DNA of 18,000 nt. Origin: Ga0077555 sp031367895. Lineage in GTDB: Bacteria; Pseudomonadota; Alphaproteobacteria; Rhizobiales; Hyphomicrobiaceae. The stretch is from positions 1-18,000 of the forward strand of contig JANLQP010000295.1 of the NCBI GenBank assembly GCA_031367895.1. The letters run 5' to 3'. Shown piece by piece: positions 7,995 through 15,380 of the stretch. The position numbers and the translations under genes are program-made. The notes under the pieces are model-generated. The model worked only from the letters and a program-made list of their open reading frames with translations, did not search any database and was not told the origin of the DNA. Numbering within the stretch: position 1 is the stretch's first letter; each line of letters opens with the position of its first letter.

Positions 7995-9494
7995 ATGGTA
8001 TCCCGCCGCTCCATGATCGAGGAACACATCGGCCTGACGTTCGATGACGTTTTGCTGATACCAGGCGGGTCCGAGGTGCTGCCTGGCGAAACCAACGTCG
8101 GCTCGCGCGTCACGAAGGAGATTTCGGTCAAAATCCCGATCCTGTCGTCGGCGATGGACACGGTGACCGAGGGCCGCCTCGCGATTGCGGTGGCGCAGGC
8201 GGGCGGCATCGGCGTTGTGCATCGCAATCTGACGCCCGAGCAGCAGGCCGACCAGGTGGCAATGGTGAAGAAGTTCGAGTCCGGCATGGTCGTGAACCCG
8301 GTCACGATCTCGCCGACGCAGACGCTGGCCGACGCCTTGGCGCTGATGTCGCAGTACAGGATCTCCGGCATCCCCGTGGTCGAAAAAGGCAAGAGCGCGA
8401 AACGCGATGGCAAACTGGTCGGCATTCTCACCAATCGCGATGTCCGATTCGCCAGCAACTCGAAGCAGCCGGTCTCCGAGCTGATGACCAAGGAAGGCTT
8501 GATCACGGTCAAGGAGGGTGTGGAGCGCGACGAGGCGAAACGGCTGCTTCATCAAAACCGCATCGAGAAGCTGATCGTGGTCGACGACGATTACCGCTGC
8601 ATCGGGCTGATCACCGTGAAGGACATGGAGAAAGCGCAGAACCACCCGAACGCCTGCAAGGACGAGCAGGGGAGGTTGCGGGTCGCGGCTGCAACGACCG
8701 TCGGCGACGACGGCTTCGAGCGTACCGGACGGCTGATCGGCGCCGGCTGCGATCTGATCGTAGTTGATACCGCTCATGGGCACTCGAAGCGCGTGCTCGA
8801 TGCGGTGACACGCATCAAAAAGCTGTCCAACCGCGTGCAGGTTCTGGCCGGCAACGTGGCTACCGGAGACGCGACGCGGGCACTGATCGATGCTGGCGCA
8901 GACGCGGTGAAGGTCGGTATCGGGCCCGGCTCTATCTGCACGACACGCATCGTCGCTGGTGTCGGCGTGCCGCAGCTGACCGCCATCATGGATGCGGTAG
9001 ATGCGGCGCAGTCCCAAGGTATCCCGGTCATCGCGGATGGCGGCATCCGCTATTCGGGCGACATTGCCAAAGCGATCGCAGCCGGTGCCGGCTGCGTGAT
9101 GGTCGGCTCGCTTCTTGCGGGCACAGACGAAAGCCCGGGCGAGACGTATCTGTTCCAGGGACGGACCTACAAAGCCTATCGCGGCATGGGCTCGGTCGGG
9201 GCGATGGCGCGCGGCTCGGCGGACCGCTACTTCCAACAGGACGTGCAGGAGGAACTGAAGCTAGTGCCGGAAGGTATCGAGGGGCAGGTGCCGTACAAGG
9301 GCCCGGCCGGCCATGTGTTGCATCAACTCGTCGGCGGGCTGCGCGCCGGAATGGGCTATGTCGGCGCACACAACCTCGAGGAACTGCAGGCCAAGGCACG
9401 CTTTATCCGCATCTCACCGGCGGCCATGCGCGAGAGCCACACGCATGGCGTGCTGATCACCCGCGAGGCGCCGAACTATCCGGGGAACGGGTGA
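7995..9494 (+). CDS. guaB: Inosine-5'-monophosphate dehydrogenase
   Basis: Oxidises IMP to XMP with NAD+, the committed step of GMP synthesis. At 499 residues it has the full length of the CBS-containing bacterial enzyme. Two CBS domains, the ATP/GTP-sensing regulatory module, lie at about 97-154 and 160-215, within the TIM barrel. The catalytic loop GIGPGSICTTRIV has the nucleophilic cysteine at 315, and the mobile flap with GRTYKAYRGMGS is seen downstream. The ATG at 7995 is strongly supported by AAGGAG six bases upstream, and the 211-bp gap to the previous gene shows no other gene. Confidence 0.98.
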   Translation: MVSRRSMIEEHIGLTFDDVLLIPGGSEVLPGETNVGSRVTKEISVKIPILSSAMDTVTEGRLAIAVAQAGGIGVVHRNLTPEQQADQVAMVKKFESGMVVNPVTISPTQTLADALALMSQYRISGIPVVEKGKSAKRDGKLVGILTNRDVRFASNSKQPVSELMTKEGLITVKEGVERDEAKRLLHQNRIEKLIVVDDDYRCIGLITVKDMEKAQNHPNACKDEQGRLRVAAATTVGDDGFERTGRLIGAGCDLIVVDTAHGHSKRVLDAVTRIKKLSNRVQVLAGNVATGDATRALIDAGADAVKVGIGPGSICTTRIVAGVGVPQLTAIMDAVDAAQSQGIPVIADGGIRYSGDIAKAIAAGAGCVMVGSLLAGTDESPGETYLFQGRTYKAYRGMGSVGAMARGSADRYFQQDVQEELKLVPEGIEGQVPYKGPAGHVLHQLVGGLRAGMGYVGAHNLEELQAKARFIRISPAAMRESHTHGVLITREAPNYPGNG

Positions 9495-9573
9495 AGCTGG
9501 AGTTGCCGCCGACATCCTCCGACTTTCAGAGTTCATGCGCGCACTCAGCGTCCTTGTTCGCCGAGGACTTCCA

Positions 9574-10833
9574 ATGCTCCCGCTTTCCAAACTACTGACG
9601 CACCTGATCCAGGTCGGCACGCTCACCGTCACGGATGCGGCAGGTGGAACACATGTCTTCGGTGGCGCGAGGCAAGGTCCCGCTGTCGCCATCAAACTCA
9701 GTGATCGCAAGCTCTACAAGTCGCTGTTTTTCCGGCCGGAGATGGCCGCCGGCGAAGCCTATATGGATGGAACACTGAGCTTTCCGGGATCTTCGCTGCG
9801 CGCGTTTCTGGAGCTGGTCTCGATCAATCAGAACCGCCCAACGGTGACGCCGACGGCGTTGCATCGCGCCATCGGCATGGTTTCGCGCAAGCTGAAACGC
9901 TTCCAGCAGTCGAACCCGATCGGCAAGGCGCAACAGAACATCGCGCACCATTACGATATCGGTAATGCGCTCTACCGTTTGTTTCTGGACGATGGGCTCT
10001 TCTATTCGTGCGCCTACTTCGAGCAGGACGACGATTCGCTGGAGGCCGCTCAGCGCGCCAAATGCCGGCTGATCGCTGCCAAACTCGGCCTGAAGCCCGG
10101 CCAGACGATCCTCGACATCGGCAGCGGTTGGGGTGGCCTCGCCATCTATCTGGCGCAAATGGAGGACGTGCGCGTGCTTGGTGTCACGCTCTCGAAGGAG
10201 CAGCATGCACTTGCGAACGAGCGCGCGCAGGTGGCCGGCGTCGCTGATCGCGTGCGCTTCGAGCTGCGCGACTATCGCCTGATCGACCAGAAATTCGACC
10301 GGATCGTCTCGGTCGGCATGTTCGAGCATGTCGGCGTGCCTCGCTATGGCGAGTTCTTCGCCAAGATCAATCAGCTGATGCCCGACGACGGCGTCATGCT
10401 GCTGCACTCGATCGGGCATATGAGTCCTCCCAGTACGGCCAGTCCGTGGCTGCGCAAGTACATTTTCCCGGGCGCCTATTCGCCGTCGCTTTCCGAGGTG
10501 TTCCCAGCCGTCGAGCGCAACCGGCTGTGGGTGACGGACTGCGAGTTCCTGCGCCTGCACTATGCGATGACGCTGAAGCACTGGCACACCCGGTTCGAGC
10601 GGAACCGCGCGGCAATCGCTGCCATGTACGACGAGCGGTTCTGCCGGATGTGGGAGTTCTATCTCGTCAGTTGCGAAATGATGTTCCGCAGCGGCGCGCA
10701 GGAAGTGTTCCACATGCAGCTTTCCCGCAAGCGCGACGCGAGCCCGATCCGGCGCGACTACATGTTCGAGGCCCAGCGCGAGCTGAAACGCCGCGAGGCG
10801 GAGCGCCTGCCGAAACTGGCGGGGATTGGGTGA
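9574..10833 (+). CDS. cfa: Cyclopropane-fatty-acyl-phospholipid synthase family methyltransferase
   Basis: SAM-dependent methyltransferase that adds a methylene bridge, or in some relatives a methyl group, to unsaturated phospholipid acyl chains at the inner membrane. The class signatures are present: QNIAHHYDIGNALYRLFLD at about 121-139, then LFYSCAYF with a cysteine at 146 equivalent to the catalytic region of E. coli Cfa, the SAM-binding LDIGSGWGGLA at 180-190, VGMFEHVGVPRY, and FPGAYSPSLSEV. Protein length is 419 residues from this start. I chose the ATG at 9574, which has GAGGA six bases upstream and gives the expected N-terminal LPLSKLLTHLIQVGTLTV; an ATG at 9535 in the same frame has no good ribosome-binding site. 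It lies 79 bp after guaB on the same strand. Confidence 0.9.
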   Translation: MLPLSKLLTHLIQVGTLTVTDAAGGTHVFGGARQGPAVAIKLSDRKLYKSLFFRPEMAAGEAYMDGTLSFPGSSLRAFLELVSINQNRPTVTPTALHRAIGMVSRKLKRFQQSNPIGKAQQNIAHHYDIGNALYRLFLDDGLFYSCAYFEQDDDSLEAAQRAKCRLIAAKLGLKPGQTILDIGSGWGGLAIYLAQMEDVRVLGVTLSKEQHALANERAQVAGVADRVRFELRDYRLIDQKFDRIVSVGMFEHVGVPRYGEFFAKINQLMPDDGVMLLHSIGHMSPPSTASPWLRKYIFPGAYSPSLSEVFPAVERNRLWVTDCEFLRLHYAMTLKHWHTRFERNRAAIAAMYDERFCRMWEFYLVSCEMMFRSGAQEVFHMQLSRKRDASPIRRDYMFEAQRELKRREAERLPKLAGIG

Positions 10834-10864
10834 CGGTGGGGGTTGACGAGGTCGGCTCATCGGG

Positions 10865-11254
10865 GTGAACCATCACAAACAACTAGCTCTGTGGGCGGCG
10901 GATTGCGCGGAGCGTGTTTTGGACCTTTTCGAAATTGAGCACCCTGAAGACGGCAGACCACGTGAAGCCGTTCAAGCCGCGCGGCTGTGGGAATCCGGCA
11001 AACTGACTATTGCTGAAGCACGTAGATTCGCCTTTGCGGCGCACGCCGCCGCTCGTGGAGCCAATACTCCAGCCGCCGCTGCCGCTGCTCGCGCGGCCGG
11101 ACACGCCGCAGCTACCGCGCACGTCGCCACCCACGCGCCACACGCAGCTCGATACGCGGTAAAAGCTAGAAGCTTCGCAACGCAGGAAAACGGATCAGAA
11201 CGAGATTGGCAGGTTGGTCGTTTGCCAACTCACTTGCGCTATATTTTGAACTAG
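10865..11254 (+). CDS. Putative immunity protein, Imm5-like family
   Basis: Small 129-residue protein matching the Imm5-like (putative immunity) pattern I recognise: LALWAADCAERVL near the start, EDGRPREAVQAARLW at about 28-42, then an alanine/histidine-rich helical stretch (AAHAAARG, ARAAGHAAATAHVATHA) and a late DWQVGRLPTHLRYIL. Proteins of this family are thought to protect against toxins in polymorphic toxin systems, but no toxin gene is visible here. It starts with GTG at 10865, 31 bp after cfa, with a weak ribosome-binding site, and its stop is directly followed by a REPIN-like repeat. The function is an inference from family resemblance. Confidence 0.72.
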   Translation: MNHHKQLALWAADCAERVLDLFEIEHPEDGRPREAVQAARLWESGKLTIAEARRFAFAAHAAARGANTPAAAAAARAAGHAAATAHVATHAPHAARYAVKARSFATQENGSERDWQVGRLPTHLRYILN

Positions 11255-11256
11255 CT

Positions 11257-11371
11257 GTAGGGCGCAATAGCCCACTTCGGGCGTATTGCGCCGGACGCAG
11301 GCGTGGTCAGGCCAACTGAAGCTCCGAACTCGTGGCGCGGCGCAATACGCTGAAACGCTATTGCGCCCTAC
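11257..11371. repeat. REPIN-like inverted pair of REP elements
   Basis: A 115-bp element made of two mirror-image repeats. Outer arms GTAGGGCGCAATAGC (11257-11271) and its exact complement (11357-11371) enclose inner arms GCGTATTGCGCCG (11281-11293) and its exact complement (11338-11350). Each half is itself a hairpin: GGCGCAATA at 11261-11269 pairs with TATTGCGCC at 11284-11292. The two halves are about 44 bp apart. This is the architecture of REP doublets (REPINs), which spread with RAYT transposases; no such gene is in this window. It sits two bases after the preceding stop codon, so it may also end or stabilise that transcript. Confidence 0.85.
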
Positions 11372-11547
11372 GGTCCGCAACTTCTGCACTTGGCCCATGA
11401 CGTCGCGGTCCCCGTTCGTTCAAACGATGCTCGATGATGGAGCGAAAGCGGACGTGGCGCCAGTCGATCGTACCCGCTGCTGGCACTTGCATCCAACCCT
11501 CTCCCGTTTGAGCGAGGCGACGGGACGTTGAGCCCCCACACCCGCCC
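11372..11547. other. Intergenic region upstream of the PfkB-type kinase
   Basis: Part of a gap of 356 bp between the immunity-like gene and the kinase. Beyond the repeat element and the kinase promoter candidate I see no gene, RNA or strong repeat in it; short open frames here have no family resemblance. Confidence 0.5.
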
Positions 11548-11575
11548 TTGCCCCGTCCGCCCGCGCCCCTATAGT
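11548..11575 (+). promoter_or_regulatory. Candidate sigma-70-type promoter of the PfkB-type kinase gene
   Basis: TTGCCC at 11548-11553 and TATAGT at 11570-11575 are separated by 16 bases; the -10 box matches the consensus at five of six positions and the -35 at four. It lies 36 bases before the kinase start, which also has GGAGG upstream. A visual match only. Confidence 0.45.
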
Positions 11576-11610
11576 GCCGGCAAATCGAGGCTCCAGCGGA
11601 GGGAAAAGCC

Positions 11611-12603
11611 ATGGCCGAACCCAAGTATGACGTGCTCGCCATCGGCAACGCCATCGTCGACATCATCGGGCGCTGCAACGACGCGTTCCTGATGAAGCAT
11701 GGCGCCAGCAAGGGCGGCATGCGGCTGGTCGATGCCGAAACCGTGAAGTCGATCTACGCCGACATGGGGCCCGGCATCGAGATTTCCGGCGGGTCGGCCG
11801 CGAACACCATGGTTGGCGTCGCCTCGTTCGGCGGCCGTTCCACGTTCATCGGCAAGGTGGCGGACGACGAGTTCGGCCGCATCTTCGCGCACGACATCAA
11901 GGCGGCCGGCGTTTCCTTCAAGACGCCACCGGCAAAAGGAGGGGTGCCCACCGCGAGATCGCTGGTGCTGGTGACGGCCGACGGCGAGCGGACGATGAAC
12001 ACGTTTCTGGGGGTCAGCCCGGAGCTCGGTGATGGCGAGGTCGACATCGCCGAGGTGCAGGCAGCGAAGATCGTCTATCTCGAGGGCTATCTGTTCGACC
12101 GGCCGGAGGCAAAGGCTGCGTTCCGTCGCGCCGCTGACGCTGCGAAAGCTGCGGGGCGGCAGGTGGCGCTGACGCTTTCGGATGCATTCTGCGTCGACCG
12201 CCATCGCGCGGAGTTCCTCGACTTGATCAAGGGCCCAGTCGACATCATGTTCGCCAACGAGTCGGAGCTGAAATCACTCTACAAGGCGCAGACCTTCGAG
12301 GATGCGGCGCGGCTTGTCAAAGCCCAGACCAAAATTGCCGTTCTTACGCGCGGCGCGAAGGGCTCGGTCATCCTGTCGGGCGACAAGGCCGTGACGGTCG
12401 CGCCGGAAACGGTGAAGCAGGTGGTCGACACGACCGGCGCCGGCGATCTCTACGCGGCGGGCTTCCTTTACGGCCACGCGGTGGGCAAGCCGCTCGACGT
12501 CTGCGGGCGGCTCGGCAGCATCGCGGCCGCGGAGATCATCAGCCACATCGGCGCGAGGCCTGTGACATCGCTCGCCAAGCTCGCGAAGGCGAAGGGGCTG
12601 TGA
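11611..12603 (+). CDS. PfkB-family sugar/nucleoside kinase, adenosine-kinase-like
   Basis: Ribokinase/PfkB-superfamily kinase; the closest match in pattern is the adenosine kinase of alphaproteobacteria, which makes AMP from adenosine and ATP. At 330 residues it has the expected size. The substrate-side motif is GGSAANT (60-66), and the C-terminal PfkB signature DTTGAGDLYAAGFLYG starts at 273, with the catalytic aspartate at 279 and the anion hole GAGD. N-terminal YDVLAIGNAIVDII is typical. The ATG at 11611 is well supported by GGAGG eleven bases upstream. Substrate specificity cannot be set from sequence, and ribokinase- or fructokinase-type alternatives remain possible. It is convergent with the DUF299 gene. 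Confidence 0.9.
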   Translation: MAEPKYDVLAIGNAIVDIIGRCNDAFLMKHGASKGGMRLVDAETVKSIYADMGPGIEISGGSAANTMVGVASFGGRSTFIGKVADDEFGRIFAHDIKAAGVSFKTPPAKGGVPTARSLVLVTADGERTMNTFLGVSPELGDGEVDIAEVQAAKIVYLEGYLFDRPEAKAAFRRAADAAKAAGRQVALTLSDAFCVDRHRAEFLDLIKGPVDIMFANESELKSLYKAQTFEDAARLVKAQTKIAVLTRGAKGSVILSGDKAVTVAPETVKQVVDTTGAGDLYAAGFLYGHAVGKPLDVCGRLGSIAAAEIISHIGARPVTSLAKLAKAKGL

Positions 12604-12634
12604 GCTTCTTCGCCTTCGCTGCTATATTTATTTG
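12583..12634 (+). terminator. Intrinsic terminator of the PfkB-type kinase, overlapping its stop codon
   Basis: A perfect 12-bp stem, GCGAAGGCGAAG (12583-12594) with CTTCGCCTTCGC (12608-12619), has a 13-base loop that contains the TGA stop. A T-rich stretch (TATATTTATTT) follows. The left arm encodes the last lysine/alanine-rich residues of the kinase, so the stem is shared with the coding sequence. Confidence 0.75.
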
Positions 12635-12774
12635 CCTCTTTGTACTTTGGGACGCCAAGGGACGCCTTCTTGGCCATGCGAGCCGCCTTGGATGTCTGGT
12701 CGAATGTCGGGTTGGATGTCGGCTTCGTCGTCGGGTGCAGTGCCCGCGTACGGCATCGCTCCCGAACACCGGTC

Positions 12775-13632
12775 TCACCCGTCCTCGTCCATGCTCTCAG
12801 CGGCCTGATCGGCTTGCTTCTCGTGCAGCAGCTTGATGATGGTTGCGGCCGTTTCCTCGATCGAGCGGCGCGTCACGTCGATCACCGGCCATCCGTGCTT
12901 GGCAAACAATCGGCGTGATTGGGCGATCTCGTTGGCGATCTGCACGCGGTCGACGTAGTCGTCAAGCTGGCGATCGGCGAGGAGATGCACGCGGTTGCGG
13001 CGGATTTCGGCGATGCGGTCGGGACTCGCGATCAGGCCGACGACAAAGGCGCGATGCTGGCCGCCCAGAGCCTCGGGCGGATCGATCCCAGGCACCAAGG
13101 GCACGTTTGCGACCTTATAGCCGCGTTGCGCCAGATAGATACTGGTCGGCGTCTTCGATGTCCGGGAGACACCGAGGATGATGATCTCGGCCTCGTTCAA
13201 ATCCTGCGGCAGATGGCCATCGTCGTGCGCCATCGTGAAGTTCAGCGCGTCGATGCGGCGGAAGTAATCGGCGTCCAGCACGTGCTGGCCAGCGACGATT
13301 GGCGTCTGCGGCTGGCCGAGGTAGGCTTCGAACACCTTCATGATCGGCTCGAGCACGTGCAGGCACGGAATCTTCAGCTCGCGGCAACGGCGCTCGAGCT
13401 CGGTCGTCAGGTCCTGGCGGACGATCGTATAGAGCACGATGCCCGGCGCCGACTGGATCTCCTGCAACACGCGATCCAACTGTTTCGGCGTGCGCACGAG
13501 CGGGTGAACATGCTCGATCGGGCGCACCTGTGCATATTGAACGGCGGCGGCCTTGGCGATCGTGGTCAGCGTCTCGCCGGTCGCGTCCGAGATCAGATGC
13601 AGATGGAAGTAGCTCGGCAGAACGCTCGACAT
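12775..13632 (-). CDS. Pyruvate, phosphate dikinase / PEP synthase regulatory protein (DUF299)
   Basis: Bifunctional serine/threonine kinase and phosphorylase that switches PEP-forming dikinases on and off, using ADP and phosphate. The P-loop signature GVSRTSKTPTS begins at residue 154, and the family's N-terminal HLHLISDATGETL is at 10-22. Residues 131-140 (NFTMAHDDGH) and the C-terminal RRSIEETAATIIKLL also fit. Length is 285, near the usual 275. I start at the ATG at 13632, which has GAGG six to seven bases upstream, instead of a longer frame from 13821 that would reach into the putative origin. In many relatives this gene is followed by maf-aroE-coaE; here a convergent kinase gene follows. 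Confidence 0.93.
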   Translation of the reverse strand: MSSVLPSYFHLHLISDATGETLTTIAKAAAVQYAQVRPIEHVHPLVRTPKQLDRVLQEIQSAPGIVLYTIVRQDLTTELERRCRELKIPCLHVLEPIMKVFEAYLGQPQTPIVAGQHVLDADYFRRIDALNFTMAHDDGHLPQDLNEAEIIILGVSRTSKTPTSIYLAQRGYKVANVPLVPGIDPPEALGGQHRAFVVGLIASPDRIAEIRRNRVHLLADRQLDDYVDRVQIANEIAQSRRLFAKHGWPVIDVTRRSIEETAATIIKLLHEKQADQAAESMDEDG

Positions 13633-13743
13633 CGGGATCCTCGGCGGGCAGCGAAGTGGTGAGCGGTGAGTACGGTCCTGATGCCATCCTGCGTCAAGGT
13701 GGAATCGCGGCGGTTTCCCGGTTCGCGCAGCCTGTGGGGGCGC

Positions 13744-13822
13744 TGTGGACAAAGTGGCGAGTTTTCCACAGGCAGCGGACAGGAGGCCGAACTCGTCAGA
13801 TGCAACCCGACGGTTCTCCACA
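13744..13822. promoter_or_regulatory. Cluster of three DnaA-box-like sites
   Basis: Sites at 13744-13752 (minus), 13762-13770 (plus) and 13814-13822 (plus) each differ from TTATCCACA at one position. The first two face each other and form an imperfect 10-bp inverted repeat. A CTGTGG at 13732 lies exactly 11 bp, one helical turn, before the CTGTGG of the first box. Such spacing is typical of origin boxes. Confidence 0.65.
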
Positions 13823-14123
13823 GAACTGTCCCCAATTGCACCGGCAGGGACGAGCTTTAACGGCGATCGAGCACAAGTTCCGGTCCTGCACCGGCCGTCC
13901 GAACTACTCCCGTTGTTCTCAACAGGCCGTCCGTCCGAGGCGGCTCCTGCAACACGTTCACACGGCTTTGAGTGGGCTCATGGATTCGGCACTTGTAGGT
14001 TCGCCGCCGCCAAGCTACTCGATCTTGATGCTGCGGCTGGACGCGCTGGATAAGCGTTGGAGAACCATGGCTGAGATCAAGAATTCCCGTAATCCACGCC
14101 GCTAAGAGTCTTCAACAGAAACC

Positions 14124-14138
14124 TTAGACCTTCCTTAA
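14124..14138 (+). promoter_or_regulatory. CtrA-like box just upstream of hemE
   Basis: TTAG-N7-TTAA matches the CtrA consensus TTAA-N7-TTAA at seven of eight positions, ten bases before the hemE start. In Caulobacter CtrA binds sites at the origin next to hemE and represses both replication and the hemE promoter. The site lies in the AT-rich part of the proposed origin. One isolated site is weak evidence. Confidence 0.4.
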
Positions 14139-14147
14139 AGGATTTAA

Positions 14148-15215
14148 GTGAAGAGCGCCATGAAACCAGGTTCTGCCCCAACGCGACGCTTCCTGCAGCC
14201 CTTCGCCGGCAAGGCACTCACACCGCCACCGATCTGGTTGATGCGGCAAGCCGGGCGCTATCTGCCGGAGTACCGGGAGGCTCGGACAAAAGCCGGCGGG
14301 TTTCTGAGCCTGGTCTACAATCCGGCATTGGCTGCCGAAGTGACGTTGCAGCCGATCCGGCGCTACGAGTTCGATGCGGCGATCCTGTTTTCGGATATCC
14401 TGGTGGTCCCGGATGCGCTCGGCCAAGCGGTGCGGTTTGCCGAGGGCGAGGGGCCATTGCTGGATCCGATCACATCCGTCGCCGAGTTGAATCGCTTGCA
14501 GGCTGCCGCGACTCGCCCCAAGTTCCAATCCGTCGCCGAAACGGTGCAGAGGCTCCGGCAGGATTTGCCGTCCGAGACCGCGCTGATCGGGTTTTGTGGT
14601 GCGCCGTGGACGGTCGCGACGTACATGGTGGAAGGCAAGGGGTCCAAGGATCAGGCGGCTGCCAGGCTTTGGGCCTATCGGGACCGGGATGGCTTCCAGC
14701 AGCTGATCGATCTGCTGGTCGAGGTGTCCATCGAATATCTCTCCGCTCAAGCGAAGGCCGGCGCCGATGCGCTGCAGATCTTCGATACCTGGGCGGGCAG
14801 CCTGCCGGACGACGAGTTCGATCGCTGGGTGGTGGAGCCGACCAAGGCCATCGTTGCCGCGGTGAAGGACTTGCATCCGACAGTGCCGATCATCGGCTTT
14901 CCGCGTGGGGCAGGCGGCGCCGCGCTCTGGTACGTGACCGAGACCGGCGTCGATGGCATCGGCTGCGATACGGCGATGCCGCCCTACATGATGGGGGAAG
15001 CGTTCGAGGACGAAAAGGTCGTGATCCAGGGCAATCTCGATCCGCTGCTGCTGGTTGTCGGCGGGGCGGCGATGGAGGAACGGGTGCACGAAATCCTCGA
15101 TCTAATGGCCGGCAAGCCCTTCGTCTTCAATCTGGGACATGGAATTGTGCCGCAGACGCCGCCGGAGAACGTGGCGCGGCTGGTCGAGGTGGTCAGGGCG
15201 TGGAGGCCGGCATGA
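14148..15215 (+). CDS. hemE: Uroporphyrinogen decarboxylase
   Basis: Converts uroporphyrinogen III to coproporphyrinogen III by removing four carboxyl groups, in the cytoplasm, on the way to heme and related tetrapyrroles. The 355-residue product has the two signatures: PPIWLMRQAGRYLPEYRE at 27-44, and a later GFCGAPWTVATYMVEG. FSDIL at 81-85 carries the conserved catalytic aspartate (83). The GTG start at 14148 has AAAGGA about five bases upstream; an ATG at 14160 is the alternative, with only a weak ribosome-binding site. It borders the putative origin and is followed by hemJ, which acts later in the same pathway. Confidence 0.97.
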   Translation: MKSAMKPGSAPTRRFLQPFAGKALTPPPIWLMRQAGRYLPEYREARTKAGGFLSLVYNPALAAEVTLQPIRRYEFDAAILFSDILVVPDALGQAVRFAEGEGPLLDPITSVAELNRLQAAATRPKFQSVAETVQRLRQDLPSETALIGFCGAPWTVATYMVEGKGSKDQAAARLWAYRDRDGFQQLIDLLVEVSIEYLSAQAKAGADALQIFDTWAGSLPDDEFDRWVVEPTKAIVAAVKDLHPTVPIIGFPRGAGGAALWYVTETGVDGIGCDTAMPPYMMGEAFEDEKVVIQGNLDPLLLVVGGAAMEERVHEILDLMAGKPFVFNLGHGIVPQTPPENVARLVEVVRAWRPA

Positions 15216-15238
15216 GGCCGCGCGCAAATTTCCAATTT

Positions 15239-15377
15239 GTCATCCTCGGGCTTGTCCCGAGGACCCATAGCGCGGCAGACGCGATACTTGAGGTTGGGCA
15301 CGCGGGTACCGCGTTCACAATCAACGACCCTCCGGACTCGTTGAGACATGGGTCCTCGGGACAAGCCCGAGGATGAC
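15239..15377. repeat. Extragenic 30-bp inverted repeat element between hemE and hemJ
   Basis: A perfect 30-bp arm at 15239-15268 is repeated as its exact complement at 15348-15377, with 79 bases between. Each arm has an internal hairpin, CCTCGGG-N5-CCCGAGG. This is a known type of alphaproteobacterial repeat, containing GTCATCCTCGGGCTTGTC. It begins 24 bases after the hemE stop and its right arm ends three bases before the likely hemJ start. The right arm, read through, gives the false N-terminus MGPRDKPEDD seen on many mis-started proteins. Confidence 0.88.
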
Positions 15378-15380
15378 ACC

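Larger units (their letters stand above)
13633..14147. other. Putative chromosomal replication origin (oriC)
   Basis: A 515-bp gap between the divergent DUF299 gene and hemE, a position where alphaproteobacterial origins are known or predicted (Caulobacter Cori, Rickettsia hemE-RP001, Sinorhizobium near hemE; RP001 is a DUF299 protein). The gap has near-consensus DnaA boxes, each one mismatch from TTATCCACA: 13744-13752 (minus, TTGTCCACA), 13762-13770 (plus, TTTTCCACA) and 13814-13822 (plus, TTCTCCACA). Weaker ones are TTCTCAACA at 13916-13924 and TTATCCAGC at 14045-14053 (minus). The stretch 14101-14150 is about 62% AT in an otherwise GC-rich region, a candidate unwinding site. No gene is visible in it. 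This is a strong inference, not proof. Confidence 0.75.

Noticed and set aside
12640..12918. 92-residue plus-strand frame after the kinase terminator
   Set aside because: Most of it is antisense to the DUF299 gene, and the translation shows no family motif.
13633..13821. Longer start for the DUF299 protein reaching into the putative origin
   Set aside because: The extra 63 residues are not conserved in the family, and the ATG at 13632 has a good ribosome-binding site.
13983..14110. CcrM methylation sites (GANTC) in the putative origin
   Set aside because: I see only two, GATTC at 13983 and GAGTC at 14106, which is about what chance gives.
15348..15380. Upstream ATG as the hemJ start
   Set aside because: It lies in the repeat arm and encodes MGPRDKPEDD, a known repeat-derived false N-terminus; the GTG at 15381 has better support.
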